Positions 55,862-64,000 of a stretch of 64,000 nucleotides of DNA are shown here, piece by piece. Each line of letters opens with the position of its first letter. Position 1 is the stretch's first letter. The DNA is taken from the NCBI RefSeq assembly GCF_030816505.1, contig NZ_JAUSYB010000001.1, positions 1,922,001-1,986,000 on the forward strand, given 5' to 3'. The stretch is from Microbacterium sp. W4I20. GTDB lineage: Bacteria > Actinomycetota > Actinomycetes > Actinomycetales > Microbacteriaceae. Under the pieces are notes generated by a model that was given only the letters and a program-made list of their open reading frames with translations, was not told the DNA's origin and made no database searches. A program made the position numbers and the translations under genes.

Positions 55862-57493
55862 TCAGCTGTTCAGCCGGGTCTGCCATGCCGATGCTGCCAC
55901 CGGCTGAGCAGGGATATCTGTGTCGGGGCGGAGCTCCTGAGGCTCGGTCTCCGGGGCGACCGAGGGGTCGCCCTCGCCCTCGGGCGTCGGCTGCACGTCG
56001 CCGTCGGGCTGCACGTCGCCGTCGGGCTGCACGTCGCCGTCGGGCTGCACGTCCGCCACCCCGTCTCCGTCTGCGTCGCTGACGGCGTCGGGCACTTCAC
56101 CGGTACCGCCGTCGGTCTCGCCCGTCGGATCGTCGGTGACGACGCCGGTCTCGCCGGTGCCGCTGTCGGTTCCGCCGTCGATCTCTCCGTCGACGTTCAC
56201 CTCACCCGTGGCCTCCAGGCCGCCGCGGTCTCCGCCGTGGTCGACACCCGCCGCGTCGTGGTGCAGCTCCGCTGCCTTGTCGCGCAACTCGGCGGCCTTG
56301 TCCCGCAGCTCGGCGGCATCCTCCCTGGCGTCCGTCATCTCCTCGACGGCCTCCTCGCGGCTCTCCTCCAGCTTCTCGATCTGCTCGCGGATCTCCGCGG
56401 CCTCCGCTCGCTGTGCGGAGGCGTCGGCGCGAAGCGCGGCGGATTCGGTGCGGGTCTGCAGAGCACCGGTCTCGTCACCTGCGGCCTCCTGCTGGGTGGC
56501 CTTCAGGTCGAGCTCGGTCGCACGGCGCTCGCCGTCGGTCGCGCTGCGGTCGAGCTCGGCAGCCCTCTCCTCGAGTGCGTCGATCTGCTTGTCGAGCGCT
56601 TCGGCCTGCTCCTGCGCCTTGTCGGCGTGCTCGTCGGCGCGGTCCGCCTGCTTGTCGAGCGCGTCTGCGCGCGCATCGAGCTGGTCGGCCTTCGCGTCGG
56701 CCTCCGCACGCGCCTCGTCGTCGGTCGTCTCACCGTCGAGGGAGCCGTCCACTCGCGGGTCGTCCACCGACCCGGTTCCCCCGCCGCCGGTTCCTCCACC
56801 GACCGATCCGCCGCCGGATCCGCCGCCGGACGAACCGCCACCGGATGAGCCGCCACTGCTTCCGCCGCCGGGCTCGGTGTACTCCGGCTCGACGTCCTTC
56901 GTCTGGTTCTTCTCCGACTCGACGTCGGTGGTGTCATAGGCATCCGCGGTCAGGCGGAGCGAGTCGGCGAAGCCCGTGTGCGCGTCCGGTGCGGTTCCCA
57001 ACAGCGCAGCCATGGTCGCCTGGAACGTGTTGTACGCGCTCGAGGCCTGCCCGCCGATGAAGGAGAAAGCTGCCGCATCGATGGTGAGTCCCTCGGCGGC
57101 CGAGGTGACATTGCCGTAGGAGCTGGCTGCCGTGTCCCAGTTGGCGGCGTCCTTGCGGAGGTAGTCGGTCTGAACGTTGACCTCGCCCTCCGGCCCGAAG
57201 GTCGACGGCGACGGCTGCGGCGACGGCTCGGGCAGGATCGACTCGCCCGGCACGTCCGGCAGCGGCCCCGGCGCCGCGGGCTGAATGCCACCAGAGCCGT
57301 TGACACCACCACCGCCACCGCCGAAGAGATGACTCCCCGCGCTCACCACCTCATCGAGCGGGGTGGCGGCATCGAGCACATTGCCGAATGCGCCGAGGAC
57401 GTCGCCCTCCGCGACATTCGTGCCGAAGTCGACGATCTCGTCGATCGGGTTCACCGCGTCGACGACATCGCCGAACACATCTCCAAGTCCCAT
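55862..57493 (-). CDS. Candidate type VII substrate with central Gly/Ser linker and long coiled coil
   Basis: 543 residues, ATG after GGGAG. N-terminal ~60 residues carry a repeated motif (VDAVNPIDEIVDFG and LDAATPLDEVVSAG). A WXG-like region near 95-185 (ANWDTAASSYGNVTSAAEGL, AFSFIGGQASSAYNTF) follows, then a GGGSSGG linker, a highly charged coiled coil (about 255-415, ARAEADAKADQLDARADALDKQADRADE in style, with AAELRDK repeats) and an acidic tail with three DVQPDG repeats. Could be a secreted fibrous or scaffolding protein. No catalytic motif recognised. Confidence 0.72.
   Translation of the reverse strand: MGLGDVFGDVVDAVNPIDEIVDFGTNVAEGDVLGAFGNVLDAATPLDEVVSAGSHLFGGGGGGVNGSGGIQPAAPGPLPDVPGESILPEPSPQPSPSTFGPEGEVNVQTDYLRKDAANWDTAASSYGNVTSAAEGLTIDAAAFSFIGGQASSAYNTFQATMAALLGTAPDAHTGFADSLRLTADAYDTTDVESEKNQTKDVEPEYTEPGGGSSGGSSGGGSSGGGSGGGSVGGGTGGGGTGSVDDPRVDGSLDGETTDDEARAEADAKADQLDARADALDKQADRADEHADKAQEQAEALDKQIDALEERAAELDRSATDGERRATELDLKATQQEAAGDETGALQTRTESAALRADASAQRAEAAEIREQIEKLEESREEAVEEMTDAREDAAELRDKAAELRDKAAELHHDAAGVDHGGDRGGLEATGEVNVDGEIDGGTDSGTGETGVVTDDPTGETDGGTGEVPDAVSDADGDGVADVQPDGDVQPDGDVQPDGDVQPTPEGEGDPSVAPETEPQELRPDTDIPAQPVAASAWQTRLNS
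55991..56053. repeat. 18-bp tandem repeat, 3.5 copies
   Basis: Perfect copies of CTGCACGTCGCCGTCGGG encode DVQPDG repeats in the acidic tail of the coiled-coil protein. Perfect identity suggests recent expansion. Confidence 0.85.
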
Positions 57494-57509
57494 TGCTGTT
57501 CTCCCTGCC

Positions 57510-58253
57510 TCAGCGGATGGCGCCCATGCGGCGCATCAGCTCGTGGGGGTTGTGCGCGATCTTCGTCAGCTGCTCGATCGCGGGGAAACCCTCGTACTTG
57601 TTCTCGCGTTCGCGAGCTGCCATCGCCATGACGTTGTTCAACGCCCGGACGATCTCCTTCTCGATCACACCGTCGTTGGTGTTCCTGACCCATCGCTCGT
57701 CGAGCTTCACGGCGGTGATGGTGTCGCCCTCGCGCGTGACGCTGATCGTCTTCGAGGAGTTCACGCCATCTCGCGCCTGTCGGGCACGCTGCGCACGATG
57801 AGCGAGGAAGTCCGCCTGCTCGGCGTCTGCGGCCGCGTACATCTCGCGCAGCTGCTCCCGCCCTTCGAGCCCCCAGGTCGAACTCGGGTCGCCCAGCTCG
57901 ACCGGCTCCGGCGCGGGCATCGGAGCGCCGCCCTCGTGGTCGGGGCTCTCGGAGTACGCCTTCATCCACTGCCCGGCGCGCTGCCCGAGAGCATCCTGGT
58001 AGCAGGAGCTCACCGCGAGACCAAGCGACTCCTCGCCGATCTCGTCGCGCCAGTCCTCATCGAGGGTGAGCGACTCGACAGCGCCGTTCGCGGCGAGAGT
58101 GAGAGTCACGGACCCCTTCTCGTCCTTCACCGTCACCGCGGTCAGCTGCTCCGACGCCGTGGCGAGCGCGCGCAGTTCGCGCTGCAGCTCGCCGGCCGTC
58201 TGCTGCAGCTCTGCCATCAGACGGTTGGCGTCCGCCATATCCAAACTGACCAT
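57510..58253 (-). CDS. Duplicated YbaB/EbfC-like protein of the secretion locus
   Basis: 247 residues. Residues 1-95 and about 130-225 each follow the YbaB pattern of a long helix, a short beta-sheet and a second helix: LMAELQQTAGELQRELRAL with KGSVTLTLAANGAVESLTLDEDW, then LAHRAQRARQARDGVNSS with EGDTITAVKLDERWVRNTNDGVIEKEIVRALNNVMAMAA. YbaB proteins bind DNA, but ESX-associated versions have no proven role. In mycobacterial loci the YbaB-like or EspG-type proteins are chaperone candidates. Located between the coiled-coil protein and mycosin genes. Confidence 0.75.
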   Translation of the reverse strand: MVSLDMADANRLMAELQQTAGELQRELRALATASEQLTAVTVKDEKGSVTLTLAANGAVESLTLDEDWRDEIGEESLGLAVSSCYQDALGQRAGQWMKAYSESPDHEGGAPMPAPEPVELGDPSSTWGLEGREQLREMYAAADAEQADFLAHRAQRARQARDGVNSSKTISVTREGDTITAVKLDERWVRNTNDGVIEKEIVRALNNVMAMAARERENKYEGFPAIEQLTKIAHNPHELMRRMGAIR

Positions 58254-58337
58254 GGGCTCCCTCTTTCTCAGACCTTTGACGCAATCCTACGAAGCGCCTC
58301 ACGATGAACATAGGGGGAGAAGTGCCCATGGGCCCTC

Positions 58338-59609
58338 TCACCCGGCTGCGCGCCGCGCCCGCCCCCGTGCGACCAGCAGCACGACGACCGAGATCGTCGC
58401 GGCCGCACCGACACCCCAACCGACGATCTCCCGGGCCGGGTCGAGTGGATCCGCGTCCGGAGCGACCGAGATCGTCCGAGGCGGGTCCGGCTCCGGCTCG
58501 ACCGGTTCGTACGCCGGGGACTGCGGGCCCGGAAGTGTTCCGTCGTCGACCAGTGCGAGCGCTGCGGCGGGGCGCACCTCTCCCCATCCGACCGTGTCGC
58601 TGGGCTCGGCCGGGGCGACGCGCATCGCCGACTGGGTCAGACGGAACGCCCACTGGTCGGGGGACTCGTCCGGGTAGCGTGCCGCGACCAGCGCCGCCGC
58701 CCCCGACACGACCGCCGTGGCGTAGCTCGACGACGCCGAGTCGCCGTTGAAGACGCAGTCGCCGCCCGAGATGTACGCCGACGGCATCGACTGCCCCGGT
58801 GCGGCGATGTCGACGTGCTCACCGGCATACGAGGAATCCGCGTTCCACGTGCCGTCCTTCAGCACCCCCGCGACAGCGAGCGCACCGGGCAGCTCGCCCG
58901 GATAGAAGTGCGCGGGGTCAGGACGGTTGGAATCCGCGGTGTTGCGGTTTCCCGCGCTCGCGATCACCAGGGAGCCCCGCGCGTGGGCATAGTTGACGGC
59001 ATCCGTGTACAGCCCGGCCGAGTTGTCGTCGGACAGCGAGACGTTGATGATCTGCGCTCCGTGATCGGCGGCCCACCGGATGCCTGCCGCGACCGAACCC
59101 GCGCTCGGTCCGACGACATCGTTCGACGACTGCCCGTCCTCGGGCGCGGATTCGAAGGCCCGCACCGGCATGATCTTCGCCTCAGGAGCGATTCCCACGA
59201 CTCCCGAGCCTTCGACCGGCCGTGCAGCGATGAGACCCGCCACGGCGGTGCCGTGGCCGAACAGATCGTCGTCGGCACGCGCCCTCCCGTCGCCGAAGGT
59301 GCTCGCACCCGCCACCAGTGCGTCCCGGAGGTGCGCGTTTCCCGCTTCGACGCCGGAATCGACGACGGCGACGGTGACCCCTCGGCCGCGACTGAGCCCC
59401 CACGCCTGCTCGAGGCCGAGCCGGTCGACGAGATAGCTGCCTCCCGAGACGAAGACCCGCTCCCCCGGGGTGCACTGCTGGCCGGCATCGACGGACGGGC
59501 CCGATACCGCAGCGACAGGGGCATCGAGGGGCAGGGTCGCTCCCGCCGTGCCCAGCACGGCGACGAGCCCCAGAGCCGCCACCGCGTCGCGCAGGATGCG
59601 CGCTCGCAT
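58338..59609 (-). CDS. mycP: Mycosin-like subtilase of the type VII system
   Basis: 423 residues. Signal peptide (AALGLVAVLGTAGATLPLDAPVAA), S8 domain with Asp84 (AVVDSGV), His119 (FGHGTAVAG), oxyanion Asn221 (IASAGN) and a nucleophile region NGDSASSSYATAVVSGAAAL where Ser295 aligns with the catalytic Ser. The usual GTSXAXP reads SSSYATA, so the Gly-Thr before and the Pro after are replaced. A C-terminal membrane helix (VGWGVGAAATISVVVLLVA) anchors it. Mycosins stabilise the ESX membrane complex and process substrates. Start overlaps the eccB stop by one base. Confidence 0.92.
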   Translation of the reverse strand: MRARILRDAVAALGLVAVLGTAGATLPLDAPVAAVSGPSVDAGQQCTPGERVFVSGGSYLVDRLGLEQAWGLSRGRGVTVAVVDSGVEAGNAHLRDALVAGASTFGDGRARADDDLFGHGTAVAGLIAARPVEGSGVVGIAPEAKIMPVRAFESAPEDGQSSNDVVGPSAGSVAAGIRWAADHGAQIINVSLSDDNSAGLYTDAVNYAHARGSLVIASAGNRNTADSNRPDPAHFYPGELPGALAVAGVLKDGTWNADSSYAGEHVDIAAPGQSMPSAYISGGDCVFNGDSASSSYATAVVSGAAALVAARYPDESPDQWAFRLTQSAMRVAPAEPSDTVGWGEVRPAAALALVDDGTLPGPQSPAYEPVEPEPDPPRTISVAPDADPLDPAREIVGWGVGAAATISVVVLLVARGRARRAAG

Positions 59610-60925
59610 CAGTTCGCCTGCCCGGATGCCGTGCTCTGCGCGATCGCGCGGCTCAGCGTGGGTCCCTGCTCGAGCAGCTGAGTCCATGCGGTCGGCACGG
59701 TCACCGATTCCTCGGCCGCGTATCCCAGCAGCGCCATGTCCTCCGCCGATTCGACCGGGAAGTAGACCCCCGCCTCCGAGACGAAGCCGAAGGTCGACCC
59801 CTCGCCCTTCGATCGGGACGTGATCGCCGCTCCGGCACCGGGGGTGACACGGGTTCCCGGTTCGAGGTCGTCGGGGGCGGTCGCCACCGACACCAGGGGT
59901 CCGTCCGCGGCGGGCGTCATCTGCAGGCAGGCGGTCGAGCCGTCCGCCGATGGGGCGGGCACGCTCTCGGGCCAGTCCGCGGGGATGGCATCCGAGTTCA
60001 CGTCGACCAGGTCGGTCGCCTCGGCCACCGTCATCACCGCGGGCTCCACCCCGACGTAGGCGGTGAAGAGCTGGCGGGCGAAGGCTGTGGCCGGCACCAG
60101 CCGCCCGTCACCGTCTGCGACGTACTCGGCGACGACCTTCCCGTCGGACTGCGTCTGCACGGCCTGGCCGATCAGGAGACCCGCGGTGTCGGCATCCTCC
60201 CCCAGCTCACCGCCGAGGTCGACCGCGAGGGGCGAGCCCGGCGAGACCAGGTTGAGCCACAGCCCCGAGACGGACGGGACCGAACTCACGTCGTCGATCC
60301 CCAGGAAGACGCTGGCCACGACCGCCACGTTGTCGTCGGCGACGGCGTATCGCCGATCTCCCTGGATGAACCAGTACCGGTCGCTGTCGTCCCTCACGAG
60401 GGCGCCCTGGTCGTCCGAGCCGACACTGTCTCCGAGGAGTCGTGTCGATATCTCGAGCGGGTAGTCGGCGGCGACGCAGCTGAGCCACGGGTCGTCGTAC
60501 TGTCTGTCGGGTGCGGGAAGGTAGTCGGGCGCACCGTCGATCCCGACCGGCGAGGGATCACGGCTGATGCCGTCGAGTTTGCCGGCGGGAACGGACGTGA
60601 TCTTCGCCGAGCCGACCAGCAGGCGGGCGCTGGCGAGATTCTTGACCGGATAGAGCGTGCCGTCCAGCGCGACGTACCGCGATCCCTCGCCCTGGACGAC
60701 GATGATCGCGCCGTCGCGCCAGTCCTTCGGGAGGCTGCCGGTGAACGTGCCGATCAGCAGCGAGACGATGACGGTGAGCACGCCCAGTGCGACGCTGACC
60801 ACGACACCGCGCAGCGGCTTGCCCGGGGCGAGCTCACGGCCACCGGGGGCACCGCTGACGAAGGCACGCTGAAGACGGCGACGGTTGAAGGCCTGCGCCT
60901 GCAGCAGCTCGGATTTGGATGCCAT
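59609..60925 (-). CDS. eccB: Type VII secretion protein EccB
   Basis: 438 residues. Begins MASKSELLQAQAFNRRRLQRAFVSGAPGGRE, the EccB signature, with one membrane helix (VVVSVALGVLTVIVSLLIGTF) and a large outer domain with tandem R-repeats (GSRYVALDGTLYPVKNLASARLL, GVYFPVESAEDMALLGY) and two cysteines that can pair. Three bases separate it from the upstream eccD-like gene, one base overlaps the mycosin start, so eccD-eccB-mycP is one unit. Confidence 0.95.
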   Translation of the reverse strand: MASKSELLQAQAFNRRRLQRAFVSGAPGGRELAPGKPLRGVVVSVALGVLTVIVSLLIGTFTGSLPKDWRDGAIIVVQGEGSRYVALDGTLYPVKNLASARLLVGSAKITSVPAGKLDGISRDPSPVGIDGAPDYLPAPDRQYDDPWLSCVAADYPLEISTRLLGDSVGSDDQGALVRDDSDRYWFIQGDRRYAVADDNVAVVASVFLGIDDVSSVPSVSGLWLNLVSPGSPLAVDLGGELGEDADTAGLLIGQAVQTQSDGKVVAEYVADGDGRLVPATAFARQLFTAYVGVEPAVMTVAEATDLVDVNSDAIPADWPESVPAPSADGSTACLQMTPAADGPLVSVATAPDDLEPGTRVTPGAGAAITSRSKGEGSTFGFVSEAGVYFPVESAEDMALLGYAAEESVTVPTAWTQLLEQGPTLSRAIAQSTASGQAN

Positions 60926-60928
60926 GGA

Positions 60929-62281
60929 TCAGAACCAGCCCCCGGCGATGATGGCCAGGGGAAGCAGCAGCGCGATCGTCGCCCACTCCGCGAAATCGGC
61001 GAAGCGGGTGAGTCGCAGTCGCGTCCGCGGGTTCAGCAGCACGACGACGATGACGCAGACGGCGGCGGCAGCGAGCCCGATCACCAGGCCGCCCATCCAT
61101 TCGGGGTGCGTGAGGATGGCTGTGACGATGCTCAGCGCGACGCCGGAGAGCACGCCGGCAGCGACCGCCACGATGTCGAAGCGGGAGTACACCTGGCGCG
61201 TCCCGAGGAACATGCCCATGTACGTCACGGTGCACAGCAGCAATCCCCAGAACCCCGATGCGACGACCGGTACCGTCGCCACCAGCACGATCACGCAGAG
61301 CGAGATGCGCAGGGCGACCTGATACCGATGGGCACGGCTGTAGAGCTTCGCCACCTCTTCCGGGGAGATGTGCGACGGAGCGTCGTAGACCTCGGACTCC
61401 TCGCGCGCGGACACGACGCGCAGCGGTACCGACGCGAGAGCGACCCACGGCGCGCCCAGTCCGGCGATGCCGGCGACCGCCATCGCCGCCGCCAGCGTGC
61501 CGGCCACGGGGGCATCGAGCCAGGCGACGACGGCGCCGATCACCAGGAGCATGCCGCCGACGGCGATGGGGATGAGACCGTACTCCCGCAGCCGCTTGAG
61601 TGCGAGCAGGGCGATCACGCCGAACACCAGCATCGCGGCACCGCCGATGACGAGCGGCACTCCCCAGCCGGGACCATCCGGGAGCACGGTGAACCCGGCC
61701 ACGCCGACGTACACCGACGAGACCAGGGCGAGGGCCATCGTGGCCTGTTGCGGAGCGCCGGTACGCGCCATCACGAGTGCGCAGATCAGGAGAACGATGG
61801 CAGCGGCAGCCGTTCCCGCCGCCGTGACGATCGTTCCGCTGCCCGTCCACGCCCAGACGGCCGGGACGAGTCCCAGGAGGAGGAGGACGGATGCGACCAC
61901 GGTCGCCGTGGTCACGGAGCTCTGCGTCGACCAGCTCGGGGCATTCTTCTCGACGGCATCGGCGACGGCCTCGACGAGGTCGTCGTAGCGCTTGGCGAGG
62001 GCAGCGGACGCCCCCTGCTCGAGCACGAGGAAGTCGCCGTCCTGGACGCCCTGGGCCGCGAGGGTGCGGTCGCCGTCCAGCGGCACTCCGTCAGCGTGGA
62101 CCAGCCGGAAACCCGAGGATGCCGAGTGGCTGTCGAGCATGCGCAGGCGTCGCGTCAGCGAGGGGAGCACCTCGGCGACGGGGACGCCGCCGGGGACGCC
62201 GACGTCGATCCGCTCGGACTCCCACTGCACGGAGAGCCGGATGAGTTGCGAGGACGCAACGGCTGTCGTCTGCGGCGACAT
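60929..62281 (-). CDS. eccD: EccD-like type VII secretion membrane protein (second copy)
   Basis: 450 residues. N-terminal ubiquitin-like domain (IRLSVQWESERIDVGVPGGVPVAEVLPSL, FRLVHADGVPLDGDRTLAAQGVQDGDFLVLEQG, to about 95) and about eleven membrane helices. The N-terminal domain is closer in style to mycobacterial EccD than the first copy (which is shorter there). ATG after GGGGG. Two EccD paralogues in one locus could form the two asymmetric EccD positions of the membrane complex. Confidence 0.93.
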   Translation of the reverse strand: MSPQTTAVASSQLIRLSVQWESERIDVGVPGGVPVAEVLPSLTRRLRMLDSHSASSGFRLVHADGVPLDGDRTLAAQGVQDGDFLVLEQGASAALAKRYDDLVEAVADAVEKNAPSWSTQSSVTTATVVASVLLLLGLVPAVWAWTGSGTIVTAAGTAAAAIVLLICALVMARTGAPQQATMALALVSSVYVGVAGFTVLPDGPGWGVPLVIGGAAMLVFGVIALLALKRLREYGLIPIAVGGMLLVIGAVVAWLDAPVAGTLAAAMAVAGIAGLGAPWVALASVPLRVVSAREESEVYDAPSHISPEEVAKLYSRAHRYQVALRISLCVIVLVATVPVVASGFWGLLLCTVTYMGMFLGTRQVYSRFDIVAVAAGVLSGVALSIVTAILTHPEWMGGLVIGLAAAAVCVIVVVLLNPRTRLRLTRFADFAEWATIALLLPLAIIAGGWF

Positions 62282-62361
62282 GGGACCCCCTGCTTTCAGT
62301 GAACGCGCGCGGTTCAGACTATCGCGCGGACCATCGGATCTCGGCGCGGTGCGGCCGTCGA

Positions 62362-63078
62362 CTACGAGTCGTCGTCGTCGTCCGCATCCGCCGGTGGCGC
62401 GTCCAGCAGCGCCAGATCGTTCCTGGTCACGAGCCGGCTCGAGACGGCGTATTCGACCAGTCGAGCCTTGCGGTTCACCGCGAGCCGCCCCTGCCCTCCG
62501 CGCATGCCCTGCACACCGATGCGGTCGAACTTCTCGCACACGTTGTCGAGCTTGCGGTTGAATCGTGTGCTCGTCCAGCCCAGACGCTCGGCGGCCTGCG
62601 CGGAGCTGGGGATCTCGCTGATGCCGGTGCCCTCGCGCTTCAGTGCGGGCTCGGCGAGCGCGAGGATCAGCAGCTTCTGCCGCAGAGTCAGGGGCACATG
62701 TCCGATGGTGGACTGCCCGCCGTCCGCGCCGCCGCTCGAGTCGATCCGGAGCGCGGCGCCCGTGGAGTGGATCGTGAACTCGTACGTCGTGGGACCGGCG
62801 GTGAACACCACCGCGGTCTGCTCGAAGACGATCGGCAGTCGCGCACCCGGCGCCAGCCAGGCGTTGACCCCGCCCGAGGAGTCGGTCACGGTCGCCGTCA
62901 GCCTCGCACCGATGTTGGACAGCCACCACAGACCGTCGGAGTGGGAGATCTCGAGGAAGTGCCGATGCAGGAACAGGTTGTCATCGTCCAGTTCCAGATC
63001 GCCCCGGCGGCCCACGTAGAACGGCGCCTCCGGTTGCGGTGAGTAATACTCCCCCGCGAATTCGACTGTGATCTCCAT
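62362..63078 (-). CDS. FHA-domain protein with C-terminal winged-helix-like domain (copy 2)
   Basis: 238 residues, ATG after GGGGG. FHA domain about 10-105 (PFYVGRRGDLELDDDNLFLHRHFLEI, WWLSNIGARLTA). From about 125: LTLRQKLLILALAEPALK, AAERLGWTSTRFNRKLDNVCEKFDRIGVQG, RLVEYAVSSRLVTRNDLALLDA, which aligns throughout with copy 1. C-terminus is a run of Asp. Lies directly after the kinase gene, so it may be its substrate or reader. FHA-first order differs from EmbR-like regulators, where the DNA-binding domain comes first. Confidence 0.88.
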   Translation of the reverse strand: MEITVEFAGEYYSPQPEAPFYVGRRGDLELDDDNLFLHRHFLEISHSDGLWWLSNIGARLTATVTDSSGGVNAWLAPGARLPIVFEQTAVVFTAGPTTYEFTIHSTGAALRIDSSGGADGGQSTIGHVPLTLRQKLLILALAEPALKREGTGISEIPSSAQAAERLGWTSTRFNRKLDNVCEKFDRIGVQGMRGGQGRLAVNRKARLVEYAVSSRLVTRNDLALLDAPPADADDDDDS

Positions 63079-63118
63079 CAGCCCCCACACCCCCTGGTCG
63101 TCCTGCAGTTCGGATCGC

Positions 63119-64000
63119 TCACTCGATGCATCCCCGCGCGGCTTCCGACGCGCGTCCATCGTCGCGGCGCAGTATCACGTCGATGCAGACCGCGCCCGGC
63201 CCGGAGCTGAACTGGGCGCTCGGCTCCGGCGTCTGCTGCGGGTCGACCTCGCCGGACATCTGGACGACGTTCCAGATGAACGTGTCGCCCTCGAGCGGAT
63301 CCTCGTTGCGCCACGTGAACGACACCTGATCGCCCGTCCTGGTACCGGTCACCTCGACGACCTTCGGCACCGCGTCCGACACGACATCCTGCGGGCTCGC
63401 GGATTCCGTCGCCTGCGGCGTCGGTTCGATACCCCCGACCAGGATGTTCAGGAGCACGATCCCGCCGATCACCACAACCGCGGCCGCGGCGGACAGGAGG
63501 ATCCACAGCCCGGTGCGTCCGCGCGGCTTCTCGGCCGGTGCTGTCGCAGGGGCGTCTCGGAAGGAGGGCGCCGGCGGCAGGACGGATGCCGCGGCCTCCG
63601 GCACCACGACCTTCGGCCCGCGCACGATGGTCCGCTCGTCGCCGTCGGCCTCGCGGTCGGGTTGCGGTGCGGGAGGAGCGGGGACCCTGACCTGCGTCTG
63701 CTCCATCGACGCCTGCGGCGGCGAGTCGAAACGCGGCACATCGGGGGCGGCCTCGGGTCCCTTGCGCTGCGTCGTCGCCGAGGGACGCGTGGCGGAGGAG
63801 ATGTCCGGATCGATGCTGACGATCTCGCGGACCCTGGTCAGGCCATCGCCGTCGTCTTCCCGCTCTTCGGCCGGAGCGTGGTCGTCGACGATGTCGATCG
63901 GGGTGACCGAGTGCGACAGTTCGATCTGCACTTTCTGCAGCGCGCGGGCGAAGGAGACCGCACTCGGATACCGATCGTCGGGGTTCTTCGCCATGGAGCG
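63119..64000 (-). CDS. Ser/Thr protein kinase, C-terminal part (5' end outside window)
   Basis: The frame is open to the window edge. The first visible residues SMAKNPDDRYPSAVSFARALQKVQ are the last helix of a Hanks-type kinase domain (conserved Arg in PDDRY). A long Pro/Glu-rich juxtamembrane segment with Thr-rich spots (QRKG, ERTIVRGPK) follows, then one membrane helix (LWILLSAAAAVVVIGGIVLLNIL) and an outer domain of about 110 residues ending in a disulfide-capable pair (CIDV, GCIE). Such kinases with a non-PASTA outer domain sense external cues; its position suggests control of the secretion locus through the FHA proteins. Confidence 0.85.
   Translation of the reverse strand, partial: RSMAKNPDDRYPSAVSFARALQKVQIELSHSVTPIDIVDDHAPAEEREDDGDGLTRVREIVSIDPDISSATRPSATTQRKGPEAAPDVPRFDSPPQASMEQTQVRVPAPPAPQPDREADGDERTIVRGPKVVVPEAAASVLPPAPSFRDAPATAPAEKPRGRTGLWILLSAAAAVVVIGGIVLLNILVGGIEPTPQATESASPQDVVSDAVPKVVEVTGTRTGDQVSFTWRNEDPLEGDTFIWNVVQMSGEVDPQQTPEPSAQFSSGPGAVCIDVILRRDDGRASEAARGCIE

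Overview
The window is 64 kb of GC-rich, densely coded actinobacterial chromosome. Two-gene ATGA overlaps, leaderless promoters, an RmlC-RmlD fusion, mycoredoxin-like glutaredoxin, a type VII (ESX-like) secretion locus without EccE, and the recurring GGATGC/GCATCC codon context all fit Microbacteriaceae, most likely Microbacterium. No rRNA, tRNA, CRISPR array, insertion sequence or prophage was seen. The first and last genes are cut by the window edges.

Layout. (1) 1-6.1 kb: a DesK/DesR-like two-component system convergent with a fatty acid desaturase, two small genes, a Tat-exported lipoprotein of the intradiol dioxygenase fold, and an LtrA-type membrane protein. (2) 6.1-35.6 kb: a large envelope-polysaccharide region. 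It holds the priming glycosylphosphotransferase, several glycosyltransferases, a Wzz/BY-kinase with a nearby low-molecular-weight tyrosine phosphatase, a Wzx-like flippase, a Wzy-like polymerase, an 1889-residue secreted multidomain protein, a CDP-alcohol phosphatidyltransferase, GT-GT and GT2-NodB fusions, a secreted beta-helix protein, the dTDP-rhamnose genes rmlA-rmlB-rmlCD, a GT2-GtrA protein and a TagD-like cytidylyltransferase. (3) 35.6-43.8 kb: housekeeping and accessory metabolism: an iron-box-controlled SIP-domain protein, a half-size solute-binding lipoprotein with a CDF transporter, glutaredoxin, MFS sugar transporter, aldehyde dehydrogenase, zinc peptidase, malate dehydrogenase and a resolvase-like protein. 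(4) 43.8-64 kb: a type VII secretion locus with two WXG100 proteins, EccC, two EccD paralogues, EccB, a mycosin, an RDD-FHA-FHA protein, two FHA-wHTH paralogues, a duplicated YbaB-like protein, candidate secreted substrates and the end of a Ser/Thr kinase gene.

The most striking unexplained signal is in the 5' leaders of the envelope-polysaccharide genes. Upstream of the priming transferase (6413), the 1889-residue surface protein (20814, minus strand), rmlA (30493) and the TagD-like gene (35126), and more weakly the GT-GT fusion (23468), there are short perfect hairpins. Their arms differ completely from one to the next, but nearly all present a GTGGG or GGGG loop. In two leaders the last hairpin holds the Shine-Dalgarno GGGGA in its loop right before the start codon. 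This looks like a shared RNA-level control element for the polysaccharide/surface regulon; I cannot match it to a described motif from memory.

The polysaccharide genes fit a Wzx/Wzy-type assembly of a rhamnose-containing polymer, tuned by a tyrosine kinase/phosphatase pair and possibly decorated through a CDP-alcohol route. In the secretion locus the kinase, FHA modules and FHA-wHTH proteins suggest phosphorylation-dependent control of ESX assembly or transcription. Functions of the candidate substrates are not assigned.
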